64,000 nucleotides of DNA from Nocardia macrotermitis (GTDB taxonomy: Bacteria > Actinomycetota > Actinomycetes > Mycobacteriales > Mycobacteriaceae): NCBI RefSeq assembly GCF_009604405.1, contig NZ_WEGK01000006.1, forward strand, positions 1 to 64,000, in the 5' to 3' direction. A program made the position numbers and the translations under genes. The stretch's first letter is position 1. Every line of letters begins with the position of its first letter. This document shows positions 42,991 through 52,280 of this stretch, piece after piece. The notes beneath the pieces are model-generated. The model saw only the letters and a program-made list of their open reading frames with translations, made no database searches and was not told where the DNA came from.

Positions 42991-43341
42991 GTGAGTGTTG
43001 TGGTCAAGCGTGGAGTGTCCCCGTCGCGTGCCACTAGGGACGCATTGGAAACCCTCGGCAACCAGATCAAGGTCGCGCGGGTTCAGCGCGGCTGGACTCA
43101 GGCCAACCTCGCCGCCAGGGCCGGGATCGATGCCCGCACAGTGTCCGCGATCGAGAAGGGTGCGCCCACGGTGAGCATCGGAACGGTGTTCAATACCGCA
43201 TTCATCACCGGCGTGAACCTGTTCGGCCTGGAAGGCGACGAGTTGGCTCTGGCCCGGCGCCGCGGACAGGAACACCTCGCTCTACTGCCCAAACGAATCC
43301 GCGACCACTCGACCGAGGACGACACCGATGCCGACTTCTGA
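42991..43341 (+). CDS. hipB: HipB-like XRE antitoxin
   Basis: The 116-residue protein carries an XRE HTH (about residues 20-75: LGNQIKVARVQRGWTQANLA, RAGIDARTVSAIEKG). It overlaps the HipA gene by 14 bases, the standard antitoxin-toxin order. It should bind the operator upstream and neutralise HipA. GTG 42991 and the in-frame GTG three codons later are both plausible starts. Confidence 0.88.
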   Translation: MSVVVKRGVSPSRATRDALETLGNQIKVARVQRGWTQANLAARAGIDARTVSAIEKGAPTVSIGTVFNTAFITGVNLFGLEGDELALARRRGQEHLALLPKRIRDHSTEDDTDADF

Positions 43342-44587
43342 CTCCGCGACACCGCCCAGTGAGGCATACGTCTGGGTGTGGTTACCGGATCGAACGGAGC
43401 CGGTGGTCGCCGGCCGCGTGCAACTCGACGGGACGCTGCACCGGTTCATCTACGGCCGCAGCTACCTCGAACGCCCCGACGCGATCAGCCTGTATGGACC
43501 GGAGTTGCCACTTCGCCCAGGTTGGATCGAACCACCCGACGGCCTGGATATGGCCGGATGCCTCTGGGATGCCGGCCCGGACTCTTGGGGACAGCGCGTC
43601 ATCGACGTACGCCTGGCCGGCGGCCGACACGGTGACGCCGCAGACTCGGCCGGCGCCACCAAACTCACCTACCTCTTGGAATCCGGATCCGACCGCATCG
43701 GCGCGCTCGACTTCCAAACCAGTGCAAGCGAATACACCCCACGCACCGAGGACGCGAGCCTCGACCAACTGCATGGCGCGGCCCAGGCACTCGAGCGCGG
43801 CGAACTGTCGACCATACTCAGCGATGCTTTCGTACACGGCACCTCTGTCGGTGGCGCCCGTCCGAAAGTGTTGTTGCACAACGACGATCAGCACCTCATC
43901 GCGAAACTGTCGTCCTCGACCGACCACTATCCGGTCGTGAAAGCCGAAGCAGTCGCCATGACACTGGCCACCGAGATCGGAATCAACACCGCCCCAACGA
44001 GTCTCACCACCTCACTCGGCCGAGATGTGCTCCTGGTCGAACGATTCGATCGCCTCGGAGGCGGACACCGCCGAATGCTGATATCCGCGCTCACACTCCT
44101 CGGATTCGGTGACTTCCTCGGCGCCCGATACTCCTCCTACGTGGAACTCCTCGACATCCTGCGCAAACGTGGGCGCGACGGCGACACGGCCGGACGCCAA
44201 CTGTACGAACGCATCGTGTTCAACATCGCCATCGGCAACACCGACGACCACGCACGCAACCACGCGGCATTCTGGGATGGCCGCCAACTCGAACTCACCC
44301 CCGCCTACGATCTCTGCCCCCAACCACGATCTGGCACCGAAGCGCGCCAGGCAATGGACATCACCGGCGACGGCCGCCGCGACAGCCGATTCACCACGTG
44401 CCTCGAAGCAGCACCCGCCTACGGGCTCACCGAGCAACAAGCCCGAAACATCATCGACCACCAGATCGAAACCATCCACACCCACTGGACCGACGCCGCC
44501 GACCGGGCCCGCCTCACCCGTGACGAACGAAACCAACTCTGGGGCCGTCAATTCCTGAACCCCTACGCAACCAGGGACTATCGGTGA
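43328..44587 (+). CDS. hipA: HipA-like serine/threonine kinase toxin
   Basis: The 419-residue protein has the HipA layout: N-terminal subdomain (GRVQLDGTLHRFIYGRSYLE), the glycine-rich SVGGARPK loop with the autophosphorylated-serine position, catalytic NIAIGNTDDHARNHA (Asp and Asn) and the metal-binding YDLCPQ (DxxP type). E. coli HipA phosphorylates glutamyl-tRNA synthetase and causes growth arrest; a similar role is expected here but the target is not known. A strong terminator follows at 44598. Confidence 0.9.
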   Translation: MPTSDSATPPSEAYVWVWLPDRTEPVVAGRVQLDGTLHRFIYGRSYLERPDAISLYGPELPLRPGWIEPPDGLDMAGCLWDAGPDSWGQRVIDVRLAGGRHGDAADSAGATKLTYLLESGSDRIGALDFQTSASEYTPRTEDASLDQLHGAAQALERGELSTILSDAFVHGTSVGGARPKVLLHNDDQHLIAKLSSSTDHYPVVKAEAVAMTLATEIGINTAPTSLTTSLGRDVLLVERFDRLGGGHRRMLISALTLLGFGDFLGARYSSYVELLDILRKRGRDGDTAGRQLYERIVFNIAIGNTDDHARNHAAFWDGRQLELTPAYDLCPQPRSGTEARQAMDITGDGRRDSRFTTCLEAAPAYGLTEQQARNIIDHQIETIHTHWTDAADRARLTRDERNQLWGRQFLNPYATRDYR

Positions 44588-44597
44588 GCGCCCCGGG

Positions 44598-44632
44598 TGG
44601 TGGATCACCCACTGCTGTCGGGTGATCCACCA
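44598..44632. terminator. Terminator after hipBA
   Basis: TGGTGGATCACCC (44598-44610) and GGGTGATCCACCA (44620-44632) form a perfect 13-bp stem with a 9-base loop, 11 bases past the hipA stop and facing a convergent gene. Confidence 0.85.
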
Positions 44633-44703
44633 GCGTCGATGAGGCCGTGACGCCGGTATGAGCCGATCGCGGGTTCGTTGTCGGATTTGACCGACAAGAC
44701 TGC

Positions 44704-45069
44704 TCAGTCGAGGCAGAACTCGTTTCCCTCGACGTCCTGCATCACCAAACACGACTCGTTGACGTCGTCGGCAGGCAGCAATCGCAGGCGCACCGCGCCG
44801 AGCGCCACCAGTCGCGCACATTCGGCCTCGAGTACAGCCACACGCTCCGCACCCACGAGCCCGGTACCCACCCGCACGTCCAAGTGAAGCCGATTCTTCA
44901 CGACTTTCCCCTCCGGCACCTGCTGGAAATACAGACGCGGGCCGACACCCGAGGGATCCACACATGCCGTACCTCGATGCTCGTACCCCAACACCTCACA
45001 CCAGAAACGAGCGACACGCTCCGGCTCCGCACAGTCGAAAGTGACCTGAATCCGCTTGACCGACACCAT
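44704..45069 (-). CDS. VOC-family (glyoxalase-like) protein
   Basis: The 121-residue protein matches the one-module VOC fold: VKRIQVTFDCAEPERVARFW at the start and LVMQDVEGNEFCLD at the end, with a beta-alpha-beta-beta pattern between. Such proteins are often named glyoxalase/bleomycin-resistance-like; the substrate is unknown. ATG 45069. Confidence 0.85.
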   Translation of the reverse strand: MVSVKRIQVTFDCAEPERVARFWCEVLGYEHRGTACVDPSGVGPRLYFQQVPEGKVVKNRLHLDVRVGTGLVGAERVAVLEAECARLVALGAVRLRLLPADDVNESCLVMQDVEGNEFCLD

Positions 45070-45308
45070 CAATCAACTCTAGAAACGGAACCTCACATCG
45101 TCTCCAGTTCGAATCCCCACTCTCACAATGTGATACACGATGGTACGCCGAACTCGAGCCGGAGTGTTCGTCTGTTTCACCGCTGTCCGATTCTGTGGCC
45201 AGGTCGTGACGGCAAGGTCGCGGCACGCCAGCGCCGACCACGCGGGGGTTTGGGAGCGCCCTCCAGTCACACCATCAGCCGGGAAAACCCCCGGGCTAAA
45301 GTTGGTCC

Positions 45309-46892
45309 ATGACCATCGGGGACGAGTGGGCTGAATCATCGGGGGTGGACCCCTGGGCGGCGCATCTCCCCGGGCAGGAACTTGTTCCGACCTATCTCGC
45401 CTCGCGGTACGCGGCCCAGTATCGGGCGATCGTCGATGTGATGCTGGAAGCGCAGGACACCAGCCTCACGGGTTTGTCCTACAGCGATATCGAGACCCGG
45501 TTGCGCGCGCTGCTGGCCGAGCGCACCGAGGCGGTCGTGGCGGATCGGCTGTTGCGCGAGGAGGTTTTCGCGCTCGACGCTCGCCTCGACAGCCTGGTGA
45601 AATGGGAAGTACTGACCCGATGGCAGGAACCCGCGCGTACCGGAGAAGACTTCCTGCGCCGCCGGGACCGTTTCCAGCTCACGCCGAAAGCGGCTCGCCT
45701 GCATACGTTCTGGACCTCCGAGCTCACCTCGGACGAGGACGCCGCCGCCGACCTCACCTTGGCGCCGCGAGCCATCCACGATCGTCTCGCGCAGTTCGCC
45801 GCCGCGGTGCGGGAGCGCCGGTTTCCGGCCGCGGCCGCGGAGTATCAGCAGATCATCACGGTCCATCACGGTATGGCCGTGGCCGCCCGGACCTGGCAGC
45901 GGAGTCTGGCGCACGCGCTGTCCGGCGGCCCGGACGCCGATAAGCAGGACGCGCTGTGGCGGACCTTGCAGTCCTATATCGGCATGTGGGGAGAACAGGT
46001 CGACATCTACACACCCGCCGTGGCCGAGATGATCGCCGAACTGGAGCCGCAGCTGACCGAATCGGTATGGCGCGCTTGTGTTCTCGGCGCACTTCCGGGG
46101 GATGCGGCGGCAGCGGTCGTCGACAATCAGGCACAGCGCTGGGCCCGGACCTGGGAGGCGCTGCGCACCTGGTTCGCCGGAGCCGACGGACAGGCGCGAC
46201 GTTTGCGGCGGCAGCTACGTGACCTGGTCGCGCCCTGGGCGCGGAACATGCACATCCTGATGGATACCGGAGGCGCACTGACTCGTGGCAGCGAGCTGCT
46301 GGCGCTGGCCCGCGCGATCGAACGCGCGCCGGACGACGAGACCGCCTGGCAGATGTGGGACACCGCCGTGGGGGTTTTCCCGGCCCGGCATCTGCTGATA
46401 CCGGCGGACGGGCCCGATGAGCACACGGTCGGCTGGGAAGACGCCGAGGCGGCCCCGATCACGGCCAGATTCCGGGAGTTCGGGCATCGGGCGGCGGTCG
46501 GCAAGCGCACCCGCGCGATCGACAACTCGGCCGGACGCGCGGCTGCCCGCCGGGCCCGGGTGGCCGCGCTGGCACAGCGCCGCGCCGCGGAAGCCACCCT
46601 GCGTACCCGATCGGGCACCGCCATGGCGGACTGGGAGCCGTTGTCGGCTGCCGAACTCCAACTGCTGCAAGAGTTTCTGGCCGTCGCCCGGGTGCGATCG
46701 GGCGAGTCGAAGCGTTCCGAGGTGACCGAGGACGGACGCTGGCGGGTCACCCTCACCGGCCCTCCCGACGGCACCGTCGCGGAATTGCCGTCGCCGGTGG
46801 GGCGCTTGGTCACGCGGAACTGGCTGTTCGAGCTGGAACCCACCGGTTCGGAGTCGACTACTCTGGAGCGGCGTGACCGCAACCAGGGATGA
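45309..46892 (+). CDS. jetA: Wadjet JetA (TIGR02677-type)
   Basis: The 527-residue protein is mostly helical with the domain style of the kleisin-like JetA subunit: winged-helix-like VPTYLASRYAAQYRAIVDVM and LSYSDIETRLRALLAE at the start, a long alpha-helical middle, and a Arg/Glu-rich C-terminus. In Wadjet, JetA is the kleisin bridging the SMC-like JetC dimer and recruiting JetD. The call rests on the operon order and length as well as resemblance to TIGR02677. It overlaps jetB by 20 bases. Confidence 0.85.
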   Translation: MTIGDEWAESSGVDPWAAHLPGQELVPTYLASRYAAQYRAIVDVMLEAQDTSLTGLSYSDIETRLRALLAERTEAVVADRLLREEVFALDARLDSLVKWEVLTRWQEPARTGEDFLRRRDRFQLTPKAARLHTFWTSELTSDEDAAADLTLAPRAIHDRLAQFAAAVRERRFPAAAAEYQQIITVHHGMAVAARTWQRSLAHALSGGPDADKQDALWRTLQSYIGMWGEQVDIYTPAVAEMIAELEPQLTESVWRACVLGALPGDAAAAVVDNQAQRWARTWEALRTWFAGADGQARRLRRQLRDLVAPWARNMHILMDTGGALTRGSELLALARAIERAPDDETAWQMWDTAVGVFPARHLLIPADGPDEHTVGWEDAEAAPITARFREFGHRAAVGKRTRAIDNSAGRAAARRARVAALAQRRAAEATLRTRSGTAMADWEPLSAAELQLLQEFLAVARVRSGESKRSEVTEDGRWRVTLTGPPDGTVAELPSPVGRLVTRNWLFELEPTGSESTTLERRDRNQG

Positions 46893-48018
46893 GGTGAACA
46901 GACGCCGGGCATTCGTCGGACTACTGGCGAATCCGGTGGTGGATCGGCATCGCGATGCCGAGCTGTTCGGGCTGATCCGGGATCCGCGTCACCGCGCGGA
47001 TCTGATGGGCTGGTTCAGTAACCGGCTGGGTTATCGGCTGGTGGTCACCGACACCTCGGCACGACTGTTCCGTCTTCCATTGGGCGACAAGGTGATTGCG
47101 CCACGGAGGCTGACACTGACCTCGCGGCGGGCACTGGTGCTGGCCTTACTGGCCGCGGCCGCCGCCGAAGACGCGGAGGACATCACCAGCACCCAGGATC
47201 TTTCGGACCGAGTGCGGGTGCTGTCCGGCCGGGAGGACACCGGTGTCGCGGAATACGATCCCGACCGCTTCGCCGAGCGAAAGTTGTTCGCCCAGGCCGT
47301 ATCTCTGCTCGTGTCGACCGCGGCGCTGATTCCGGCCGACAAGTCGGGAGACGAGCAACGCGAGGGCTGGGCGCGTAAGACCGACAAGGTCGGCGGCACC
47401 TTCGGAGTTCAGCGGGAAATGTTGTTGCGCATGGTCGATCCCGCGTCCTTGGCCGCCGCACTCGGTGAGCGGGGTGCGGTGGTCAACGACAGTGCCGAAC
47501 GGTTCACCGTGATGCGTCGTCTCATCGAATTGCCGGTCTGCCTGTACAGCGACCTCACCGAGGCCGAACGTGCGTATCTGATCCGGCAACGGACCCGCGT
47601 GGTCGCCTGGTGTCACGAAATGACCGGGTGGACAGTGGAACAGCGGGTCGAGGGCCTGGCGCTCATCGCCGCCGAGGAATCGCAGACCGACCTTCCGTTC
47701 CCGCGTTTGCGGGCGGTCGATTTCGTCGCCCTGATGGTCCTGGGCGAGTTGTATCGGCGGCGTGACGAGAACTCGGTGGTGACCGAGGACGATCTGGTCG
47801 CCGCGGTCACCGAAGTCGCGAGTGCGCACCCGAAATCCATTACGGCCGAGATCTCGGCCGCGTCCGCACGCCGCGATCGAACCGTGGAACTGCTTCGCGC
47901 ACTGGACTTGTTGCGGCCGGGACTACGCCCCAGGTTGTGGCAGCTCACACCCGCCGCCGCCCGCTACCGCGATCCCCGAATCCTGTCGGTAACTGCTCGT
48001 TTGGAGGAAGCCGAATGA
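46873..48018 (+). CDS. jetB: Wadjet JetB (TIGR02678-type)
   Basis: The 381-residue protein starts at a GTG inside the end of jetA and ends in an ATGA overlap with jetC. RRRAFVGLLANPVVDRHRD and the long winged-helix-type middle (VEGLALIAAEESQTDLPFPR, VDFVALMVLGELYRRR) fit the TIGR02678 family, the KITE-like JetB subunit that binds the kleisin. No catalytic motif is expected. Confidence 0.85.
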   Translation: MTATRDEVNRRRAFVGLLANPVVDRHRDAELFGLIRDPRHRADLMGWFSNRLGYRLVVTDTSARLFRLPLGDKVIAPRRLTLTSRRALVLALLAAAAAEDAEDITSTQDLSDRVRVLSGREDTGVAEYDPDRFAERKLFAQAVSLLVSTAALIPADKSGDEQREGWARKTDKVGGTFGVQREMLLRMVDPASLAAALGERGAVVNDSAERFTVMRRLIELPVCLYSDLTEAERAYLIRQRTRVVAWCHEMTGWTVEQRVEGLALIAAEESQTDLPFPRLRAVDFVALMVLGELYRRRDENSVVTEDDLVAAVTEVASAHPKSITAEISAASARRDRTVELLRALDLLRPGLRPRLWQLTPAAARYRDPRILSVTARLEEAE

Positions 48019-51000
48019 CGCAAGCGCCCGCCGATCATTCGCCGAACGGCGCGGTGGTCGCCGAGTCTCCGGAAATCGAACAGTTGGGTTCGGCCTGGTT
48101 ACAGTCCGCACTGTCGGGCGGTCTGCCGACACCGGGACGCCTGCGCTGGCAGCCGCTGCGGGTCGGCATCGCGAATCTGTGGGAATACGACGACGCCGAA
48201 TTCTGGTTCGCCGATGGAAGATTGGTGCTGCGCGGCGGCAACGGTGCGGGCAAGACCAAGGTGCTGGAGCTGACCACCCTGCTACTGCTACGCGGTGAGA
48301 TCGCGCCGTCGGTACTCGACCCGTTCGGTTCCCAGCACCGCACCATGCGATTCAATCTGCTGCCCACCGGCGACGGTGACGATCCGCGAGCACCCGCCGA
48401 CGCCGGACTCGGTTACGCCTGGGTGGAATTCGGCCGCCGCACCGAGGCCGGATCCATGGAGTTCTTCACCTGCGGCCTCGGCGCTTCGGCCCGCGCAGGT
48501 ACGGGTTCGACTCAGGTCACCACCTGGCGGTTCGTCACCAGATCCCGGCTCGGCCGCGATTTCCGGCTGATCAGCGAGGGCCGCGCCCTGGCCCGCAAAG
48601 ACCTCGAGAAGATCGACGGCATCGAACTGCCGGTCAACGCCGCCGCGTATCGATCACGGTTGGCGAGCGAGCTTTTCGGCATTACGGCCGAGTCCTATGA
48701 CAACCTCACCGAGTTGCTCAAACAACTGCGGAAGCCGAAATTGGGCGAACGGCTCAACCCCGCGAGCCTGGCGGCGACCCTGCGCGATGCGCTCCCGCCG
48801 CTGGCCGCACACGAGGTGGACCAGTTGGCCGACGGGTGGGAACACCTGGAGCAACTGCGGACCGCGGTCCAGCGCACCGAGGATGCCGCCCGCGCCATCG
48901 CGCAGTTCGTCCGTACCGGATGGCGCCCCTGGGCGCGCGTGGTGATGCGCCGACGCGCAGATGAAATGACCTCCGCGACAACAGGATTGGACAACACAAC
49001 GGCGGCGAAGAAGGACGCCGAACAGAAGCTCGAACAGGCGCGGGTGACGCTCGGGGATGCCGAAGCCCAACTGCGCGAGCGTGACCGCGAACGCACCGAC
49101 AGCGACACCGCATTACGTGAGCTGCTCGAATCGGATGCCTATCGTGACGCTGTCACGGCGAACCAGCGCGTCGAAGGAATGCGGCGAGATCTCACGAACC
49201 TGCGGGATCGACGCCGTGCTGTCGGGGACCGTGTGGAGCGGGACCGCACAGCGGAATCCACTGCCGCGCAACTGGTTACGACCGAGCGTTCGAAGTGTGA
49301 ACGGGCGGGCGAAGCGGTCCGCGAGGCGGCGGGCGTCTTGACCCGCAGCGCCGATCAGGCCGGTCTCGCCGAACCTGTCGCCCAGTACCTGCCGAACGAT
49401 GATGTCGATGCGATCACCGCCGCGCACGCGGCGCGCACGGAGAAATTCCAGCATCTGCGCAGGCTCGACCGTGCGCAGTCCGACGCGGACGCACGCGTCC
49501 AGCGGTCCGCGCATGCCGTCGAGATCGCGGAGAACGCACTGGTGAAGGCCCAGTCGGAGGAGAACGAAGCACAGGAGGCCGTGCAGCGGAACGCCGACAA
49601 CCTGACAGAGCAGATCCGGGTGTGGAACGGTGTCGCCGAGGTGGCTGTCGCCACGGACGAGGTCGCCGGGCACTGGTACGACCTGGTCGCGGAGATGACC
49701 GTCGTCGACGACACCGGCATGCGGGAACCGCAGGAGTCGGTTGTCGACGCCATGCGCGGGCATATTGCCGGTATCCGGAACATCTGGACCGAACGGCTGT
49801 CGGCACTGCGGCTCGAACGCGCGCCGGTCGAGACCCGTCGCACCGAGGTGGTGCGGGACCTCGCCCGCACCCGGGCCATGACAGAGGCGGCGCCGCCCGC
49901 TCCGGCGACGTGGCGTCGGCGTGATCGACCGGAGCCCTCCGAGCAGGCCGGGGCACCGCTGTGGCGGCTGGTCGATCCGGTGCCGGGTCTCGACGCCGGG
50001 AAAGTGGCGGTGCTCGAGGCGGCGCTGGCCGCTTCCGGGCTCTTGGATGCATGGGTATCACCCCACGGCACAATAGATTTCGATACAGCGGATGTGATGG
50101 CCGGGACGGGCGGCGGGGCCGGTGTTCCGCGCGGTGCGACCCTGCTGACCGTGCTGGAACCGGCCGCGGCCGGTGGCGTCGAACCCGCGGTGATCGAACG
50201 GGTGCTGTCCGCGTTCGGGTGGTCCGAAGGCAGTGTGGCGGATGCGGAACCGGACGGCGACAGGTTCGCCGCCGACGGAAGCTGGCGGCTGGGTGGTGTG
50301 GCGGGCCGCGCCGAACCCGCCGGCCCCGCAGCCTATCTCGGGGCGGCGGCGCGCGAGGCCGAGAAGGCCCGGCGAATCGCCGTGCTGGAAACCGAACTCC
50401 AGGAACTCCTCGCGCGGCTGTCGGAACTCGACGAGCAGATCGGCGCGGCCTCCGGCGCGTTGGAGCAACTGCGCGCGGAGCAAGACGCACTGCCGGCGCG
50501 GGGTGAACGAGAACTTGCCGATTCCGTGGTGCGGTGGGGCGATCGACAGCGCGCGCGAATCGCCCGCGAGGGTGAGCACCGGACCGCCGAGACGACCCAC
50601 GCCGACGATCGGGCCCGCTACGACGAAGCTCGGGCCAAATTCGCGGAATATGCTGCCACACAACGCTTTCCGATGACCGGCTTGGATGCGCAAGGAGAGG
50701 CGCTCACCAACTTCCGGAATCACCTGAACAGCTACTCCACCGCGCTGGTCACCCAGGACCTTCAGCAGAACGCCGTCGACGCGGCCGTGACCCGCCACAC
50801 CGAAGCCGCCGAACGCCTGCGCGACGCGGAGCAGGAACTGGACGGGGTGAGCACCGCCTACCGGCAGGTTCAGGTGCGGCTCGAAACAGCCGAACAGGCG
50901 CTGCGTTCGGACCACCGCCAGCAACTCGATCGGAAAGCGACACTGGACAATCGGGTGCGCGAACTGGGCAAGGAAGTGAACTCACTGACCATCCGGGTCA

Positions 51001-52280
51001 GCGATGCCAAGGTCGCACAGGCCACCGCCACCGAGGTGCTGCAGAGTCACGAAGAACGCCGCGCCGAGGCCGAACAACGCCGGGACACGGCCATGACCGC
51101 GCTCTGGGAGGCCGTCGACAGCGGCCTCCTGCAGGCGGTGGATCTCGAATCCCCCGAGCGGCAGAACGTGCAGAACGCACGTGAACTCGCGACCGCCATT
51201 CGCCGTCAGGCCGACGTGCAGGCCGGTGACGCCGACGTCGAACGGGCCTGGCGCAGTTGCTCACAGAAGATGGAGGCACTCCGTCAGAACCTGCTTCCCC
51301 AGCAGGATGCGCGGGTGCTCGACGACGAGGGCACCCTGCCCCGGGTCGAAATCCACACCGGCGCCCCGCACGGCTATCAGCTGCCACCGGCGGCCACCGA
51401 CACTCTCGCCGAACGCGTCCGGGAGCAACGCGCCGGCTACGACGCCGAACAGCAGCGCGTCCTGGCAACCCTGCTCGGCTCCACTTTCATCGAACATCTC
51501 AAGGACAGACTGGATTACACAACCAGGACCTTCACCAATATCAACACCCATCTCGCGGCGCATCCGACCCGTCAGGGCCACGCGGTCAAGGTGGACTGGG
51601 AAGCCGATCCCGCCGACCCGGACGCCGAATCCGTTGTCGGAGCTCTGAGCAGAGGCTATGACCAGCTCTCGCCCGACCGTCAGCAGATGGTCCGTGACTT
51701 TCTCACCCGCAAGATCGATCAGGCCCGCGCGGAAGCCGACGCCGAAGGCGCCTCGGACTGGAAACAACAACTCACGCAGGCGCTCGACTATCGGCGCTGG
51801 CTGAAGATCAGCCTGCAGTACCGGCCCGGCGCCACGAGTCGCTGGAGTCGTTTCGACGCGGCGAAACACGGTGCGAAATCCGGCGGTGAAAAGGTGGTGC
51901 TGCTGTCCCAGCCCCTGTTCGCCGCAGCGGTGGTCGCCTATGACGCCGCCGCCCCGCACGCTCCCCGGTGTGTCTGGCTCGACGAGGCGATGACCGGTGT
52001 CGACGCCCAGGTCAAGGCCTCGTTCATGGGCCTGACCGTCGACTTCGAACTCGACATCATGCTCACCGCTCACGACGAATGGTGTACGTACGACACGGTT
52101 CCCGCGGTCGCGGTCTACGATCTGGCCCGCGAACGGCATCTCCCCGGTGTCGATGTGCTGCCGTATCTGTGGTGCGGCGGGACGTGGACCGAGGTGGATG
52201 TGGATCGTCTCGGTGCGGCGCAGGCCCGGGAGCCGATGCCCGCCGCGGGCTTGTTCGGGCTCGGCGATGACGGATCGTGA
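48015..52280 (+). CDS. jetC: Wadjet JetC, SMC-like ATPase (TIGR02680-type)
   Basis: The 1421-residue protein has a Walker A GGNGAGKT (residues 74-81), long coiled-coil stretches (about 340-560 and 780-1130) on both sides of a hinge-like region, then the ABC signature KSGGEK (about 1290) and Walker B CVWLDEAMTGVD (about 1322). This is the MukB/SMC-like motor of Wadjet, which extrudes DNA loops and recognises small circular DNA. ATG 48015 overlaps the jetB stop and is preceded by GGAGGAAG. Confidence 0.93.
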   Translation: MTQAPADHSPNGAVVAESPEIEQLGSAWLQSALSGGLPTPGRLRWQPLRVGIANLWEYDDAEFWFADGRLVLRGGNGAGKTKVLELTTLLLLRGEIAPSVLDPFGSQHRTMRFNLLPTGDGDDPRAPADAGLGYAWVEFGRRTEAGSMEFFTCGLGASARAGTGSTQVTTWRFVTRSRLGRDFRLISEGRALARKDLEKIDGIELPVNAAAYRSRLASELFGITAESYDNLTELLKQLRKPKLGERLNPASLAATLRDALPPLAAHEVDQLADGWEHLEQLRTAVQRTEDAARAIAQFVRTGWRPWARVVMRRRADEMTSATTGLDNTTAAKKDAEQKLEQARVTLGDAEAQLRERDRERTDSDTALRELLESDAYRDAVTANQRVEGMRRDLTNLRDRRRAVGDRVERDRTAESTAAQLVTTERSKCERAGEAVREAAGVLTRSADQAGLAEPVAQYLPNDDVDAITAAHAARTEKFQHLRRLDRAQSDADARVQRSAHAVEIAENALVKAQSEENEAQEAVQRNADNLTEQIRVWNGVAEVAVATDEVAGHWYDLVAEMTVVDDTGMREPQESVVDAMRGHIAGIRNIWTERLSALRLERAPVETRRTEVVRDLARTRAMTEAAPPAPATWRRRDRPEPSEQAGAPLWRLVDPVPGLDAGKVAVLEAALAASGLLDAWVSPHGTIDFDTADVMAGTGGGAGVPRGATLLTVLEPAAAGGVEPAVIERVLSAFGWSEGSVADAEPDGDRFAADGSWRLGGVAGRAEPAGPAAYLGAAAREAEKARRIAVLETELQELLARLSELDEQIGAASGALEQLRAEQDALPARGERELADSVVRWGDRQRARIAREGEHRTAETTHADDRARYDEARAKFAEYAATQRFPMTGLDAQGEALTNFRNHLNSYSTALVTQDLQQNAVDAAVTRHTEAAERLRDAEQELDGVSTAYRQVQVRLETAEQALRSDHRQQLDRKATLDNRVRELGKEVNSLTIRVSDAKVAQATATEVLQSHEERRAEAEQRRDTAMTALWEAVDSGLLQAVDLESPERQNVQNARELATAIRRQADVQAGDADVERAWRSCSQKMEALRQNLLPQQDARVLDDEGTLPRVEIHTGAPHGYQLPPAATDTLAERVREQRAGYDAEQQRVLATLLGSTFIEHLKDRLDYTTRTFTNINTHLAAHPTRQGHAVKVDWEADPADPDAESVVGALSRGYDQLSPDRQQMVRDFLTRKIDQARAEADAEGASDWKQQLTQALDYRRWLKISLQYRPGATSRWSRFDAAKHGAKSGGEKVVLLSQPLFAAAVVAYDAAAPHAPRCVWLDEAMTGVDAQVKASFMGLTVDFELDIMLTAHDEWCTYDTVPAVAVYDLARERHLPGVDVLPYLWCGGTWTEVDVDRLGAAQAREPMPAAGLFGLGDDGS